From Pascua guehoae (lineage: Eukaryota > Basidiomycota > Tremellomycetes > Trichosporonales > Trichosporonaceae): a DNA stretch of 64,000 bases. The stretch covers positions 2,825,553 through 2,889,552 of the forward strand of contig BCJX01000002.1 of assembly GCA_001600415.1 (NCBI GenBank). The letters run 5' to 3'. The notes under the pieces were generated by a model. The model was not told the origin of the DNA. It saw nothing but the letters and a program-made list of their open reading frames with translations, and did no database searches. Positions 11,725 to 22,599 of the stretch are shown one piece after another (position 1 is the stretch's first letter; each line of letters starts with the position of its first letter). A program made the translations under genes and the position numbers.

Positions 11725-12213
11725 ACTCGGGGGTGTATTATGGGTATCGCGGGATGTTATTTTTTTCGGACCACTTTGAGTGTGAGCCTCACAGGGTGTG
11801 CTGGGGAGGGTTGTGGCCTGGACGGCGTGCGGTGTCCGGCGGGACGGTGGCAATGGTTTTGTTCGGAGGGGTGGAGTCGGAGATAGGCTGGCAGGTCCTG
11901 GGTGGGGAAGCCGACGATGCACAGAGGGCATGTCTCGTGAATCGACTGTGACGGATACCAGGGGGGGCGATGAATTCCATTTCTTGACGGATACCAGTTG
12001 ACTAAACGTCCATATGCTTGTCCCCGTACTCAACGCCGATGCACACCTTCCTCACCCAGCTGGCTCGAACCCGCCCTGCTCCCTGCACACACGACGAAGC
12101 TGCAAGCACCAGTCCCGACGCAACATTCGACGTGACAACATTTAGCATGTCCTACTGCTCAATAACTTCTGGCGCTACTGTATACGATGTAACAAGGGCG
12201 GGCTTGCTTTCTT
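11725..12213. other. convergent intergenic region
   Basis: 3' flanks of BUD22 and the nitronate monooxygenase gene. A T-run (11759-11766) lies about 35 bp after the BUD22 stop. No gene is visible. Confidence 0.5.
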
Positions 12214-13827
12214 TTAAAGCTTTGCACGGGCGACGAGGTCTGCGGCGCCGTTCTCAATGGCGGCCTTTGCGCCCTGGACCATTTCGTCCATAATCTGCTT
12301 TGCGGGGAGGACCTCGTTGATCATGGCCGAGACGTCTCCCATGAGCCAGGGGCGGCCGGGGATGGACAGTTCGGGGCGCTTTGCGAGCTCGAGCTCGTGG
12401 GGCAGCTTGCCCTGCGACGTGAGCTGCTTGATCTCCTCTTGGCGGTTCTCCCACGACTTGACATAGTCGGTGCGGCGGACACGCAAGGGGCGACCCGTGT
12501 AGATGAGGGTGGTGGCGGCGTCGCCGTGGCCGGCCGTGACGACGAGCTCCTTGTGCTTGGGGGGAGCGCCGGCCTCGACCGAGGCGACAAAGCGGGTGCC
12601 GACCCAGACGGCCTGGGCGCCGTACATGAGGGCGGCGGCGAGTCCACGGCCGTCGTAGATGCCACCAGCGGCAACAACGTACACGGGCTTGCCGGTCAGG
12701 GGCGACTTCTTGCCCTTGACCTTGTCGACGCAAGCGGGGATGAGGATCGAGGTGGCAGTCGAGCCAGTGTGGCCACCACCCTCACCGCCCTGCGCGCAGA
12801 TGAGGTCGACGCCGCGCTCGAGCGCCTTGTCGACGTGCTTGGGGGCACCGACCATGTTCATGACGAGGATGTTGGCCTTGTGGAGGCGGTCGACAACGTG
12901 CTTGGGCGGGACACCGACGGCGCACACAAAGAGCTTGGCGCCCTCCTCGATGATGACGTCGATCAGCTCGTCGAGCTGGCCCTTGGTGTAGTCGTAGTTG
13001 GTCTTGCGAGCAGAGCCACCGACCTGGGGGAGGAGGAGGTCGACACCGAAGGCTGGGGGTCGTTAGTGGGTGTTCTCCAGCGATGCGGACGATCGTATCA
13101 ACGCCGGAGGGCCCGAGTCGCCGATCCCAATCTGACCGACCCGACGGACGTGGCAACCGTCACAACGAGGCCACACGAGCCATCCACTCACGAAGCTTGG
13201 GGTCGTTGAGGCCGGCCTTGAGGTCCTTGATGACGCTGCGGAGGTGCTTGGGGCTGTAGGTTAGTGACCGTCACTAGATAATAGTCCACTCTAAAACGAG
13301 GCTAAGGTGAATGCCGGATACCGAGGCCTCCTCATGGAGCGACCGGTGAGGTCGGCTAAGCGGTGGTGTCACCGTCTCAACGTCCTCAGCGACTTGTTGA
13401 CCGCTTGGCCACGACAATCACAATGAGGACTGGTATCCAGACGCGGTGGTCGTCGACAGGTCGTCGGCAGCCACGAGATGCCCGCCGCCACCACCAACGT
13501 GGGACCCACAGGCGCACTGTCCTCCATCGCCGCCAGCACTGCATCACATCACGTCTGCAACTCTGGACTCACGTGTAACCAATACCACCGATAACACCGA
13601 GACCGCCGTTGTTCGACACGGCAGCGGCGAGCTTCGGGCCGGCAGCAACGTTCATGCCGCTGGGGGGTTAGTCGTTGTCATCGGATCTGGGCAAGGCACA
13701 AGCTTGCCACACGTACGCGAGAAGGATCGGGTGCTGGATCCCGACTGGGCTGGTCAGCGCTGCATACTCGTGCCGTCGTTGCATGGGACTCACAGAGCTC
13801 GGTGATGGGGGTCGAAATGACAGACAT
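12214..13827 (-). CDS. nitronate monooxygenase (2-nitropropane dioxygenase family)
   Basis: Exons 13827-13794, 13744-13717, 13659-13573, 13253-13192, 13052-12214; 349 residues, typical for the family. The product starts MSVISTPITELFGIQHPILL and continues GMNVAAGPKLAAAVSNNGG and FGVDLLLPQVGGSARKTNYD. The FMN phosphate-binding region AQGGEGGGHTGS and the barrel segments VYVVAAGGIYDGRGLAAALM and AVWVGTRFVAS are intact. These FMN enzymes oxidise toxic nitronates such as propionate-3-nitronate. Introns 3 (319 nt) and 4 (139 nt) are long for this window. All phases agree, so the model is firm. Confidence 0.92.
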
Positions 13828-15051
13828 GGTGGATTTGTCGGCTGCAAGGAGCGTGGAGGAGGGTGTTTGGGTGGAGACAAGACTTGAGAAGTGTGTTGGC
13901 CCGCAAAGTGTCGACCATATATTCAGTTGTGGTGCGTGCGGTGGCCCGGCAAAGCAGGACGGTGCGGTTGCCGGCAATGGCGTGTGCCAGCGTGGCTCGG
14001 GTTCGGGTTCCGGGTCTCTCGGATGAGACCGAATAACGCCCGGGCAAAGCACACGCGCCCCCCCCCCCGCATCCCCGCATCCCCGCATCGGTGGCGCGTT
14101 CTGGCGCTTTGCCGTCATGCCAAGGCCATCCAACACGGCCTCGTTCGGCCTCGTTCGAGCGACGAGCGACCTGCCCAAGCCACGCCGGCTCTCGCGACAC
14201 TTAGCCACCTGTCGGCAAGGCCCGACACATTGCTGCTGGCTGCAATATTGTGACCCGTCAACATTAGAAACATGGTCACGAGCGCATCTGAGGCATCGCA
14301 GCGGAGATGACCGCAGTTGTTTTCGCATCAACCACCCTCCCACACCAGCGGACGCGTCAGCACTGTCGCCGTCTTTCCAACCGCGCTGGCTAAGCATTCC
14401 TCAAACACCTCGGTCGCGTAGATGCACAGCACAGTGGCTCGGTAGACAGGCGTGCAGGCGTGGCAGGCAGTCGACGTCGCTTGGTGTCGTACTGTACTGT
14501 AGTGCATGTTGTCGTCGGCCGTCTGCATGTGCTGCACAGCGTCCCCGAGTCTTCCGGGTGATTGTGCCATGTCATTGCCGGCATTGCTTTTTTCTCTCGC
14601 TTGTCGGGCGCCGGCCGAAACATTTCATTTACGCGGAACCAAATAATACGCTTCCTCCGACGCGCATAGGCGGCAGGCGGCAGGCGGGCTCGTCCCGACG
14701 TCACATACGACGACGACCATGACGTCTCCTTCGTCGCCCGATGCGCGTCGCTCAACACCAATAATGGGGTACACACCACGCTCCTCCTCTGTTATCTCTA
14801 TGCGCAACAGCTCATGAATCTGGAACTGTGCAAAGTGTCTCGAACGATCGCACCCACACACACACTAGTACAGCAGCCAGCGAGCCACATCGCGTCTTGT
14901 GTCCGTCGACATTGTGGCGGCCTCCACTAGCTAGGCGCGTGCAAGACGCTGCATGCTTTTCCCAAACTGAACCGCCAAGGCGTACCTGGACAAGTTCCAC
15001 CATTCCCACCTCGATAGGACAGAAAACAGTCCTCCCAAAGCCCCAAGATGC
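13828..15051. other. intergenic, no gene seen
   Basis: 1.2 kb with no convincing coding frame. It contains a poly-C run followed by three direct copies of CATCCCCG (about 14060-14087). The open frame over 14117-14722 has no protein-like composition. Confidence 0.5.
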
Positions 15052-15055
15052 AAAA
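15052..15055 (-). terminator. Pol III terminator of tRNA-Ile
   Basis: Four T on the minus strand, 4 nt past the mature 3' end. The same TTCCTTTTGCA flank follows the second tRNA-Ile copy. Confidence 0.7.
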
Positions 15056-15059
15056 GGAA

Positions 15060-15153
15060 TGATCACTGACAGGATCGAACTGCCGACCTTTGCATACACT
15101 AGTAACACGTCTTGTTATTAGTACAATGCTCTAACCAGCTGAGCTAAGCGACC
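15060..15153 (-). tRNA. tRNA-Ile(AAU) with a 20-nt intron
   Basis: A full cloverleaf can be drawn: acceptor GGTCGCT/AGTGATC, D-stem GCTC/GAGC, anticodon stem TTGTA/TGCAA closed after a CTAATA..A loop with anticodon AAT, T-stem GGCAG/CTGTC with TTCGATC loop, discriminator A. A 20-nt intron (15096-15115) sits between anticodon-loop positions 37 and 38. Exons are identical to those of the copy at 59187-59279. Confidence 0.93.
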
Positions 15154-15169
15154 ATTACGCTCGAGGCGG

Positions 15170-15358
15170 TGTTGGAATATGTCGACCCGAAGACCGACAC
15201 TGAGCCGACGCTCGGACTGACCCAGCATGGGTCCACCATGGGCCTACTGTCGGGCCGCTCGTACGACGGTGCTCGGACTACAGATATGCATGGGTCGGCG
15301 ACGCACACGCCGACAACGACGCTCGGGTCGCTGGTCGGAGGTAGATATATACCCAACA
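15170..15358. mobile_element. candidate solo LTR next to tRNA-Ile
   Basis: A 189-bp segment begins TGTTGGAATATG and ends ATACCCAACA, the TG...CA form with a short terminal inverted repeat (TGTTGG/CCAACA) typical of LTRs. It starts 16 bp upstream of the mature 5' end of the tRNA-Ile gene, the spacing used by Ty3-type elements. No matching 5-bp target duplication is visible, and no gag or pol sequence follows. The strand is not determined. Confidence 0.5.
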
Positions 15359-15544
15359 AGTAGCCTCGGTTGATGCATCATCACCTCTCATCCCAACAGA
15401 TTAAGAGTCAAATATCTGCGTCCTACATCCGCGTCGAACCATCGCGCATCGGCGTTCGACCCTGCCCATGGCAGGGGAGCGACAACAGGTCCTTTGGGAA
15501 CCCACACCACGCATCAGGGGAGCTCTAAAAACGGGAGAGCTCAC

Positions 15545-15756
15545 TGTTGAGACCGACCCTAGTCGTAAGGGGAGTGTTGGAATACAACTCCGGCCGCTCA
15601 ACAGTATCGATAGGCCTTTTGCTATACGGTAAAATCCCAACAGGCGGCGTGCAGGTGCAAAGTTGGAATTTTTACTGCACAGCAAAGGGATTTCGATGGT
15701 GCTGAGCAGCCGGAGTTGTATCCAGCACTCCCTTATGACAAGGGTTGGTCTCAACA
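15545..15756. mobile_element. 212-bp foldback / MITE-like inverted repeat
   Basis: Two arms of about 95 bp (15545-15641 and 15663-15756) are imperfect reverse complements around a loop of about 21 bp. The ends are TGTTGAGACC and GGTCTCAACA. Conserved inner blocks include AATACAACTCCGGC and its partner GCCGGAGTTGTAT. The left arm itself contains a TGTTGG...CCAACA unit (15575-15642) resembling the ends of the nearby LTR. No transposase and no clear target duplication. Confidence 0.65.
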
Positions 15757-15977
15757 TTTTTATTTATTTATTTTTTCTTTTGCTTTTCTTTTGGCCATGA
15801 CAAGTGGCGTATCAAGCAAATAGGGCACCATCATGAACCATGTTATTCATTTTCCATGCGGTGCAGCACAGGCGCTGTCCAACTGCTAGTACGGTACTTG
15901 CAGCCGGGAGCCATGTGGGGACCATGTACAGTACGCCCCTGCGGACTTGGCACCGAGGTGGCAGACGGGCGTCGATC

Positions 15978-16712
15978 CTAGAGAGCCATGGCGACGGCGG
16001 CGACGACAGCGAGGAGCACCACGGTGGGAGCCACGAGCCGGGCGCCCGACGACGGGTCCGACGTCGTGGAAGGGCTGGCCGAGACAGTGGTCAAAGGAGA
16101 AGAAGACGCTTGGGCGGTGGGGTTGCTGGTGGTGCTGGCAGCCGCGCTGGTGGTGCTGGCAGACGCGCCAGTGGTGGAGGTGATCCAACCGGCCGGAGCT
16201 GTGATCGCCAAGGTGCTCGTTGGGAGGGGGTCGCAACGCTTCACATTCCTCTCAGCCGCCCGCACATAACCGTCAAAGATCTGGGGGTAAAGGTCGTCAA
16301 GGTCCCACCCTGTGGCTTTGCAGTTGTAGCAGGTGGCCATCGCGTTGTAATTGTCCGTCTGGGGGGGTGAGCGGGGCAAAACCAACCATCCAGGCAACCT
16401 CGGCCACAACCCGGGCCAACTCACCTCGCACCAGTCCTTGCAAAAATAGGGTTCAATGGAGCGGCTGGCCAGTGATTCATAGTAGCACTTGATGGTAATG
16501 TTTGTGTACACCTCGCACGTCTCGGTGCACTTGGAAGGGGTTGTCCCGGTGACCCAGGGGGGAACGGACGCTGTCGTGGGCGTCGTCGCGTCGGACGTGC
16601 TGGTGGCCAAGCTAGGCGGCGTCACGACGGACACACCACTGGCCTCGTCCTCCTGCGCGCGCGCGGTCACCGCGAGAAGGGTGGTGAGCAAGGCAGAGAC
16701 GAGGACGCGCAT
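15978..16712 (-). CDS. secreted Cys-rich, Ser/Thr-rich protein, probably GPI-anchored
   Basis: Exons 16712-16425 and 16358-15978 give 222 residues. MRVLVSALLTTLLAVTARA is a clear signal peptide. The mature part has eight cysteines in a compact core: CTETC, CYYE, CKDWC, CYNC and KRC. A roughly 70-residue Ser/Thr/Ala-rich stalk follows, then SSGARL and a hydrophobic tail (VVLLAVVAAVAMAL), as expected for a GPI anchor. It is probably a cell-wall or plasma-membrane surface protein; no enzyme motif is seen. The 66-nt intron is a multiple of three and open, so unspliced RNA would add 22 residues. The start was placed at the Met beginning the signal peptide; an upstream in-frame Met at 16778 would put a polar leader ahead of it. 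Not assigned to a named family. Confidence 0.8.
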   Translation of the reverse strand: MRVLVSALLTTLLAVTARAQEDEASGVSVVTPPSLATSTSDATTPTTASVPPWVTGTTPSKCTETCEVYTNITIKCYYESLASRSIEPYFCKDWCEVSWPGLWPRLPGWLVLPRSPPQTDNYNAMATCYNCKATGWDLDDLYPQIFDGYVRAAERNVKRCDPLPTSTLAITAPAGWITSTTGASASTTSAAASTTSNPTAQASSSPLTTVSASPSTTSDPSSGARLVAPTVVLLAVVAAVAMAL

Positions 16713-16799
16713 GTTGTATTTGGCGAGTGGACCAGGACGAGTAGAGTTGGACAAGATGAGAGTGTGATGATGCATCATCGACCAAGGCCAACTTGCTGG

Positions 16800-16806
16800 T
16801 TATATA
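16800..16806 (-). promoter_or_regulatory. TATA-like box of the GPI protein gene
   Basis: TATATAA on the minus strand, about 90 bp upstream of the start codon at 16712. Confidence 0.5.
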
Positions 16807-17400
16807 CTGTATCTTCCTCCGACAGGCGACCCGAGCGTCCTTGTCGGCATGTGCGTCTCCGACCTGTGCATGCTGTGCATGTCTGCAGTCCGAACACCGT
16901 CGTACGAGGGGTCCCAGCGTTGGCTTGGCAGTCTGAGCGCCGGCTGAGTGTCGATCGTGGGGTCGACATACATATTCCATCAGCCAACGCGCGGGCTGCG
17001 GTACCGCCCAACGGGGTGGAGACGAGGAGGAAGTGAAGCGCTGGCGGCCTGGAGGTCGTGGTCTTGTTAGGACGCTCCTAATCACTCGTTTAATCTTCCT
17101 GTCTGGCTCAGTTCGAGGTTCGTCTCGGTGGGTGCAGAAACATACAGTATGCAGGCATGGCCGCACCACAGCGCACCACGATCCATTCGACAGCACAAAG
17201 GCAACCACACTGACGTACAAGGCGCCACATGCATGCGCCACATGCTGCACGCGCCACAGTCTTGGCATAGTTGTTCCTGGGAATTCCACTGGCCACTGGG
17301 GATGGTCTTGGGCAACTGGTATCATACCGAAACAAGAGCCCAGATCCAGTAGTCATAGGACTGAGACAGGAGGCCATACGAGGTCTTTTTAGATGTACAA
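16807..17400. other. intergenic, no gene seen
   Basis: Upstream region of the GPI protein gene and flank of tRNA-Ser. No coding signal. Confidence 0.5.
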
Positions 17401-17481
17401 GGCAACGTGGCGGAGTGGTTAACGCGGTTGACTCGAAATCAACTTCCTTCGGGAGCACATGTTCGAATCATGTCGTTGTCG
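17401..17481 (+). tRNA. tRNA-Ser(CGA)
   Basis: Cloverleaf: acceptor GGCAACG/CGTTGTC, anticodon stem GTTGA/TCAAC around CTCGAAA (anticodon CGA), a class II long variable arm (TTCCTTCGGGAGC), T-stem ACATG/CATGT with TTCGAAT loop, discriminator G. No intron. Confidence 0.93.
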
Positions 17482-17494
17482 TGTATTCTTCACC

Positions 17495-17499
17495 TTTTT
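17495..17499 (+). terminator. Pol III terminator of tRNA-Ser
   Basis: Five T, 13 nt after the mature end. Confidence 0.75.
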
Positions 17500-18226
17500 A
17501 GGTAGCGGCGTGGCAAGTGTGTTAGCTACGAGCCGCCAATGCCGCGGGGGAGAACGGGGGTGTTGCACAGAATTACCGGGAGCGGGCTTGGGAGGGTTTG
17601 TCTCGAGGCGACGCAACAAGAGTTGTTCGTCACGGGTGTCCCTCCTGCGCAGCAGACAATGGCATTTCCCTCACATCGCTTGTTCACCAGGGGAGGGTGC
17701 TGCATAGTTCAGAAGGGACGGGGAGAGTCGCATGAGGTGCGCTGCGGTTCATGGGGGCTATTACAGTGCACGAGTGCGACTCGTCATTGCATGTGTGAAG
17801 ACGGCGTATCCCCTATAGTAACCGACGCTCACGTGCAATGAATTCCGGTCCGGAATACTGCCGCCCTTGTCTCCTCTACACTCCTACGCCTCTTGTACAC
17901 GTCTACGCCGCCTGTACACGTCTACGCCCGCTGACATGGCATCTGGGCGGCCAACCCAACGGAATGCCTACAGAACGATGCTCGTGTATGTGTACACGCG
18001 CCTGACTCTAGTTGGCGGCAACGTCCCATTCCCGTCAGCAATGGTCCGTACTCCTGGGCACGGTGGCCAGAGTCAACCGGGTACCAATACAGATTGTGCA
18101 TTACGTCTCTAGCCGCCTGGCCGTATCCAGATAGCGAGTGGTCATTACCCCACACCTCACCGCGCCAACTGCACGCTCCCCACAACTGCGCACTCCCGAG
18201 CCCTCCGCGCTCTGCGTGTGCTCTGC
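17500..18226. other. intergenic, no gene seen
   Basis: Includes an imperfect tandem of TGTACACGTCTACGCC near 17870-17932. No gene signal. Confidence 0.5.
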
Positions 18227-20601
18227 TCACTGCGTGATTGCTCGCCACGCCTTGTGGTACCATGTCTTTGCTTCTGGCTCCTCGGAAATGTCCCATGGGT
18301 TGATAATGTTGGAAACGAGATCGGCTTCCGATGGCTTGACCATCTGGGGGGCGGGGTCAGCGAGCGGAGCGCCGCATACACATGCACATACCTTTGAGCG
18401 CTTGATGATCTTGTAAGCGGCATACGGCACGAGGTACAACACAAAGCCTACCATCAGCAACGGCCCTACCACAAGCCACGCGCTCTACTCACTGATGTAG
18501 GACGCGACGAAATCTGCGCCGTTCCAATTTCCCTTGAGGAAGACAGGGAAGCCTTTGAAGATACACACAATGCTGCTGAATATGACGGCAAACCACGCAG
18601 CGTACGGCTGGAAGCGACCGTACCACACCAGGGTTCGCCTGCTGATATCCTGCACCTTCATGGCCTTGTGGAAACGCAGGTACACGAGAGCGAGCATGCC
18701 TGTTGGATGAGCGTCAGCTACACTGGCTGCAACACGAGCAGAGGACCGCGTACTCACCCCAGTTGATGACGTTGTTGAGAGAAATCAAGTTCTGTAGCCA
18801 GTCAAACGCTTGTGGCGCGCCACCTGCTCCCACACTGAGGAAGCCGAGCAGACCCATTGGGGCAGAGCACATCACTGCGAAGAGTGGCACGCCGGATTTG
18901 GTAGTTTTTGTGAGAAAGGCTGGTGCTTGTCCATTGAGTGCGAGACCACGGAGCGTGCGAGCCGCAATATACAGATACGTGTTGCCTGCGGAGAGTGCCG
19001 ATGTGATGATGGCCGCGTTGATGATTGAGGGAAGGGATTTGATGCCGGCAGACTTGATTGCAATGACCCATGGGGAAGAGTTGCCGTTGCCCGCCTCGTT
19101 GACGAGGTTCGGGTGATTCGATGGGACACTGTACGTGAGTATGAGCATCGTAGTAGTGCGCCACACTTACATCATGCCGATCATCAGCGAGCCGCCAACG
19201 TCTACACCGTCAGCTTGCTACCTGAGGACACACTCACAAAAGAAGAGCTGGCGATACACAAACACGCGCACGTTCTTCGGGATCTGGCGGGACGGGTTCT
19301 TGGCCTCGGCACCGGCCAGCACAATCACTTCCGTTCCGCCGTACGCGAATGCGGCGTTGGTCAAGGAGCTGGGTGTGTGGTCAGCTGGTGTCACCGAGCG
19401 CAGCAACAGTACGCGGGCGCCACGCCGCACTGTGCTTGAACGCACTAGAAGAATCCCAAGAACCGGCCAAGCGCTCCTCCGATGCCGTTGAACTGGACGA
19501 ACGCTCCTGGGTTGCGCCAGTACTCGAAGCCGCGACGATGACGGTCGGGTGCACCGCCAAGAGTGATGACCAGACTGCAGAGCATGAGGCTGAACAAGGT
19601 CAGACGTGTTGAACGTTGGGTTGATCATGCCCGCGCGCGCACTCACCCAACGAGCGTAATGACTTTGATACAGGCGGTGGCGACCTCGGCCTCGCCGTAC
19701 CAGCGGACTGGCAGTGCGTTGAAGAAGTAAATAACAACAAGACCGATTGCGATCCACACGCCGGCGTTTATGCTGGTAATCCAGTACTCGACCAGGATTC
19801 CAATAGCCGTGACTTCGACGGCGACAGAGATTGCCATGTTTAGCCAGTCTGCAGTCAGCGCCGTCATTCAACACAGCGTCCCCATTACGCATACGCACAA
19901 GTCCAGCCGATCATGAAGCCCACTGCGGGATCGACAAATCGTGTTGCAATGCCCGGAAAGCTCGCATCAACGGGATACTGGGTCTGTTAGCGGTCGTCCC
20001 GGGTCAGCGGCCGTCAGGAGCAGTGGCCGTCAAGGAGTCAGTGGGCGTGGGGAGTCGTTGGCGGTCCCGCAAATGTCAAGAGATAACATACCTTTGTGAT
20101 GATCTCGCCAATGGATTGAATGACGCACCACACCAGCGTACCGGTGATGGCAAATGACAGCAAGATGCCCAATGGTCCTGCAGCGGCGAGCGACTTGCCG
20201 ATACCGACAAATAGACCAACACCACTGTCAAGTGTTAGCAGACTGTGCAACCCCCAATGCATAGCCACGACCCAGGCTCACATTCCTCCTCCAAAGCCGA
20301 TAAAGGTAATGTGTCGCGAGGTGAGAGCGCGGTGTAGACCTCCTTCGTCCTCTACGCAAAACGCGGTCAGTTTACACAATGTTATAGTCGTACGCCTGTG
20401 CGGCGCCGTATGCTTACGTGGGTCATTCATGACGCCAGCCGCGCCTAGCCCCTTGTCTACATGTCCATTCCCGTCGAGTGTGTCTGCATGTTGTGGGTTC
20501 ATAAACTCGGTCGTGTCGCCGAGGTCGCCGAGGCTGATGTCGCCGAAATCCCCCTTCTCCTCGTCCCTGCCATTCTGGCTGTGACTGTAGCTGCTTGCCA
20601 T
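18227..20601 (-). CDS. amino-acid permease (YAT/AAP family)
   Basis: Twelve exons, all in phase: 20601-20418, 20351-20282, 20224-20092, 19977-19899, 19848-19647, 19589-19446, 19368-19238, 19201-19171, 19128-18758, 18699-18493, 18447-18392, 18343-18227; 574 residues. A polar cytosolic N-terminus of about 75 residues precedes HITFIGFGGGIGVGLFVGIG, the hallmark first membrane helix. LSFAITGTLVWCVIQSIGEI, FVDPAVGFMIGW, AFAYGGTEVIVLAGAEAKNP and SALSAGNTYLYIAARTL match fungal plasma-membrane amino-acid permeases. The C-terminal WDISEEPEAKTWYHKAWRAI is cytosolic. These proteins import amino acids by proton symport; the substrate cannot be read from sequence. Introns are 36-114 nt; exon 8 is only 31 nt. 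Confidence 0.93.
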
Positions 20602-22599
20602 GTTTCGCCGCTGGTTTTGGAGAGTGGGCGTGCGGGGAATACTACTGGAATCGATCAATGATGGGGGGTGCGATGAATAGAGGTAGAGGAGGAGTAGTGA
20701 TGGACGAGGGCGACGGATCGTCGTTTGGCTGCGGGGGTAGTGGCGGAGAGTGCGGCGGCGGGAGCCGAGAGAGACGAAGAGCGAGCAAAAGGCAGGTTGG
20801 TTGCAGAGTGGTCGTGGTGGGTAGTGGATGGTGGGTGCAGTCGTGGGTGTTTGTCGGCGGCGGCGGGGGTGAGGGGGAGGGGAGGGGAGGGGCGGTCATC
20901 TGATGCCTAAACAAGAAAGCTTGTCGTAAGCTATGACGCCCGTGCGGCTCTTGTCCCTTGCTCCCCATTCGCCCCCAACCGCCGGCCACCGCCGTTACTC
21001 GAGACGGCATGCCTGCATGCCTTGCACGCCTGCACGCCTGCCTTGGGCCCGTCTCTCTGGCCGCCCGCCGCCCACATCCTCGCTACCGCCAGCCAGCCAG
21101 CCAGCCAGCAGCCAGCCCCGCGGCACAGGAACGCGGCCTATCAGCCTCAGTCTGCAGCCTGCAGCCTGGCCATGCTCGTTAGCAGTTCTGGATAGTCTGG
21201 GCCATGCTGGGCGGGCAACTCGCCAGTGCTGGATCAGCACGTGATCTTTGAAGGTTGCCCGTCTGACCCGTTGTTTGCCAAGACTTTGGTGCCAAGACGA
21301 CCTGGCCTGGCGGGCGCACGGTTGACCCACCACAACGACGCACGCCCAACCCCACCCCCCCCCCCCCGCCTGTATTTGATTCCGGCTAGGAACGAGGCCC
21401 CACGCTGTGTCGATCTGCCGATCCTATCAACCCCCGCCCATAAGCCGCCAATCTGCTGTCCTGCCATGTGCTCTCAGCTGTCAGACTGTCCACAACAGAA
21501 AACCCCCCATCTACAGTTGGCGCCCGTAACCAACTCGGCCCACACATGCGACGCCAGTGCCTGTGGCGTATCCCCCCATCTTCGTAACAATAACAATGAC
21601 AAACACTCATCCTGTCCGCAGTCAGGTGCAAGATATATCCAGGAACTGAAGCACGGCGGCCACCGCCGCTCCTCTCGTATCGACAATCTTCATATAGCGT
21701 CCCTGGTTTCGATTCTGTCTCCTTTCGTAGCTCTTTAGGGCCAACACACGGAGGTTCACTCTTTCTCGGTCGCGCATATCAATTGTATGTCCATGGAGGC
21801 GGGGAGTATGTCATTTAACATTATATACCCGACCCGAATACTATCATGTCCCACGCTATGCCCAAGTTACTAGCGCAGTATGTAGCTGAGCATTGCCTGA
21901 AGGCATCAGGCCGGCCCAGTCTGGCACAATGTGGCCTCCCGTTCAGAGGTATTCTCGTCCGTGTTCCAATACTCCTCGTTTCGCTTAAAGTCTCATATGT
22001 TGCCATTGTCGACATCAGACTCATGGCTTTCTTATATCAACACTGAGAGTGATGACGGTACTGATGTATATTCACTCGATGCCAAGAAGAATGCTTGGGT
22101 GGGTTTAAATGCGGATGAGGAGATTGCCGCCACATTGATTGATTGATCATTGGTCGAGTTGTAGCATTGACAGGGCGCAACTCTGATGCTTTCACGCAGA
22201 TAGCTGCATAATTAACGACCATGCATATATTCATTCCCTTGGATCTACAGTAATACATAGCCATCTGCTTTGAGGCAGCACGTACATACTGTAGAGGTTG
22301 AAAGAAGCAGCCCACTGAAGGCGGTGTCATGCCATCCACCGCCCCACGCTTGAGCCGCCCAAATAAATACTCCCGCTCCGGGTCTGACTCCACCCGATCA
22401 TCTTCCTTTCCCCGCCTGCCCGCTTGGACGGTGGTCGACGTCATCTTCCAGCACGCGACTGAACAAACTCTACGTGTTTTTTTTCTCTCTCTCTTCGTCT
22501 CGCCACGTCTGCCTTGCCTCCATAACCAGCTCTAGCTCTCATACCCCCCGACGCTACGTACGCCACCCAGCCCGCCAGCCTCCGGCCGCCCCTCTGGGC
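20602..22599. other. divergent intergenic region, no gene seen
   Basis: 2 kb between the permease and lipase starts. It holds CCAG repeats (21091-21118), a poly-C run (21354-21368) and an AT-richer stretch (about 21760-22330). The longest ORFs here lack coding character. The last 150 bp are pyrimidine-rich and probably include the lipase leader. Confidence 0.5.

Noticed and set aside
10637..12033. 380- and 430-codon frames overlapping BUD22
   Set aside because: Shadows of the acidic, GC-rich BUD22 exon in other frames; Arg-rich or Val/Ala-rich peptides with no family match.
14117..14722. 201-codon + ORF between the nitronate monooxygenase gene and the tRNA
   Set aside because: Arg/Ser/Pro-rich peptide without pattern; no supporting splice sites.
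15401..15757. 118-codon minus-strand ORF through the foldback element
   Set aside because: It follows the inverted repeat, has no reverse transcriptase or gag motif, and is better explained as repeat sequence.
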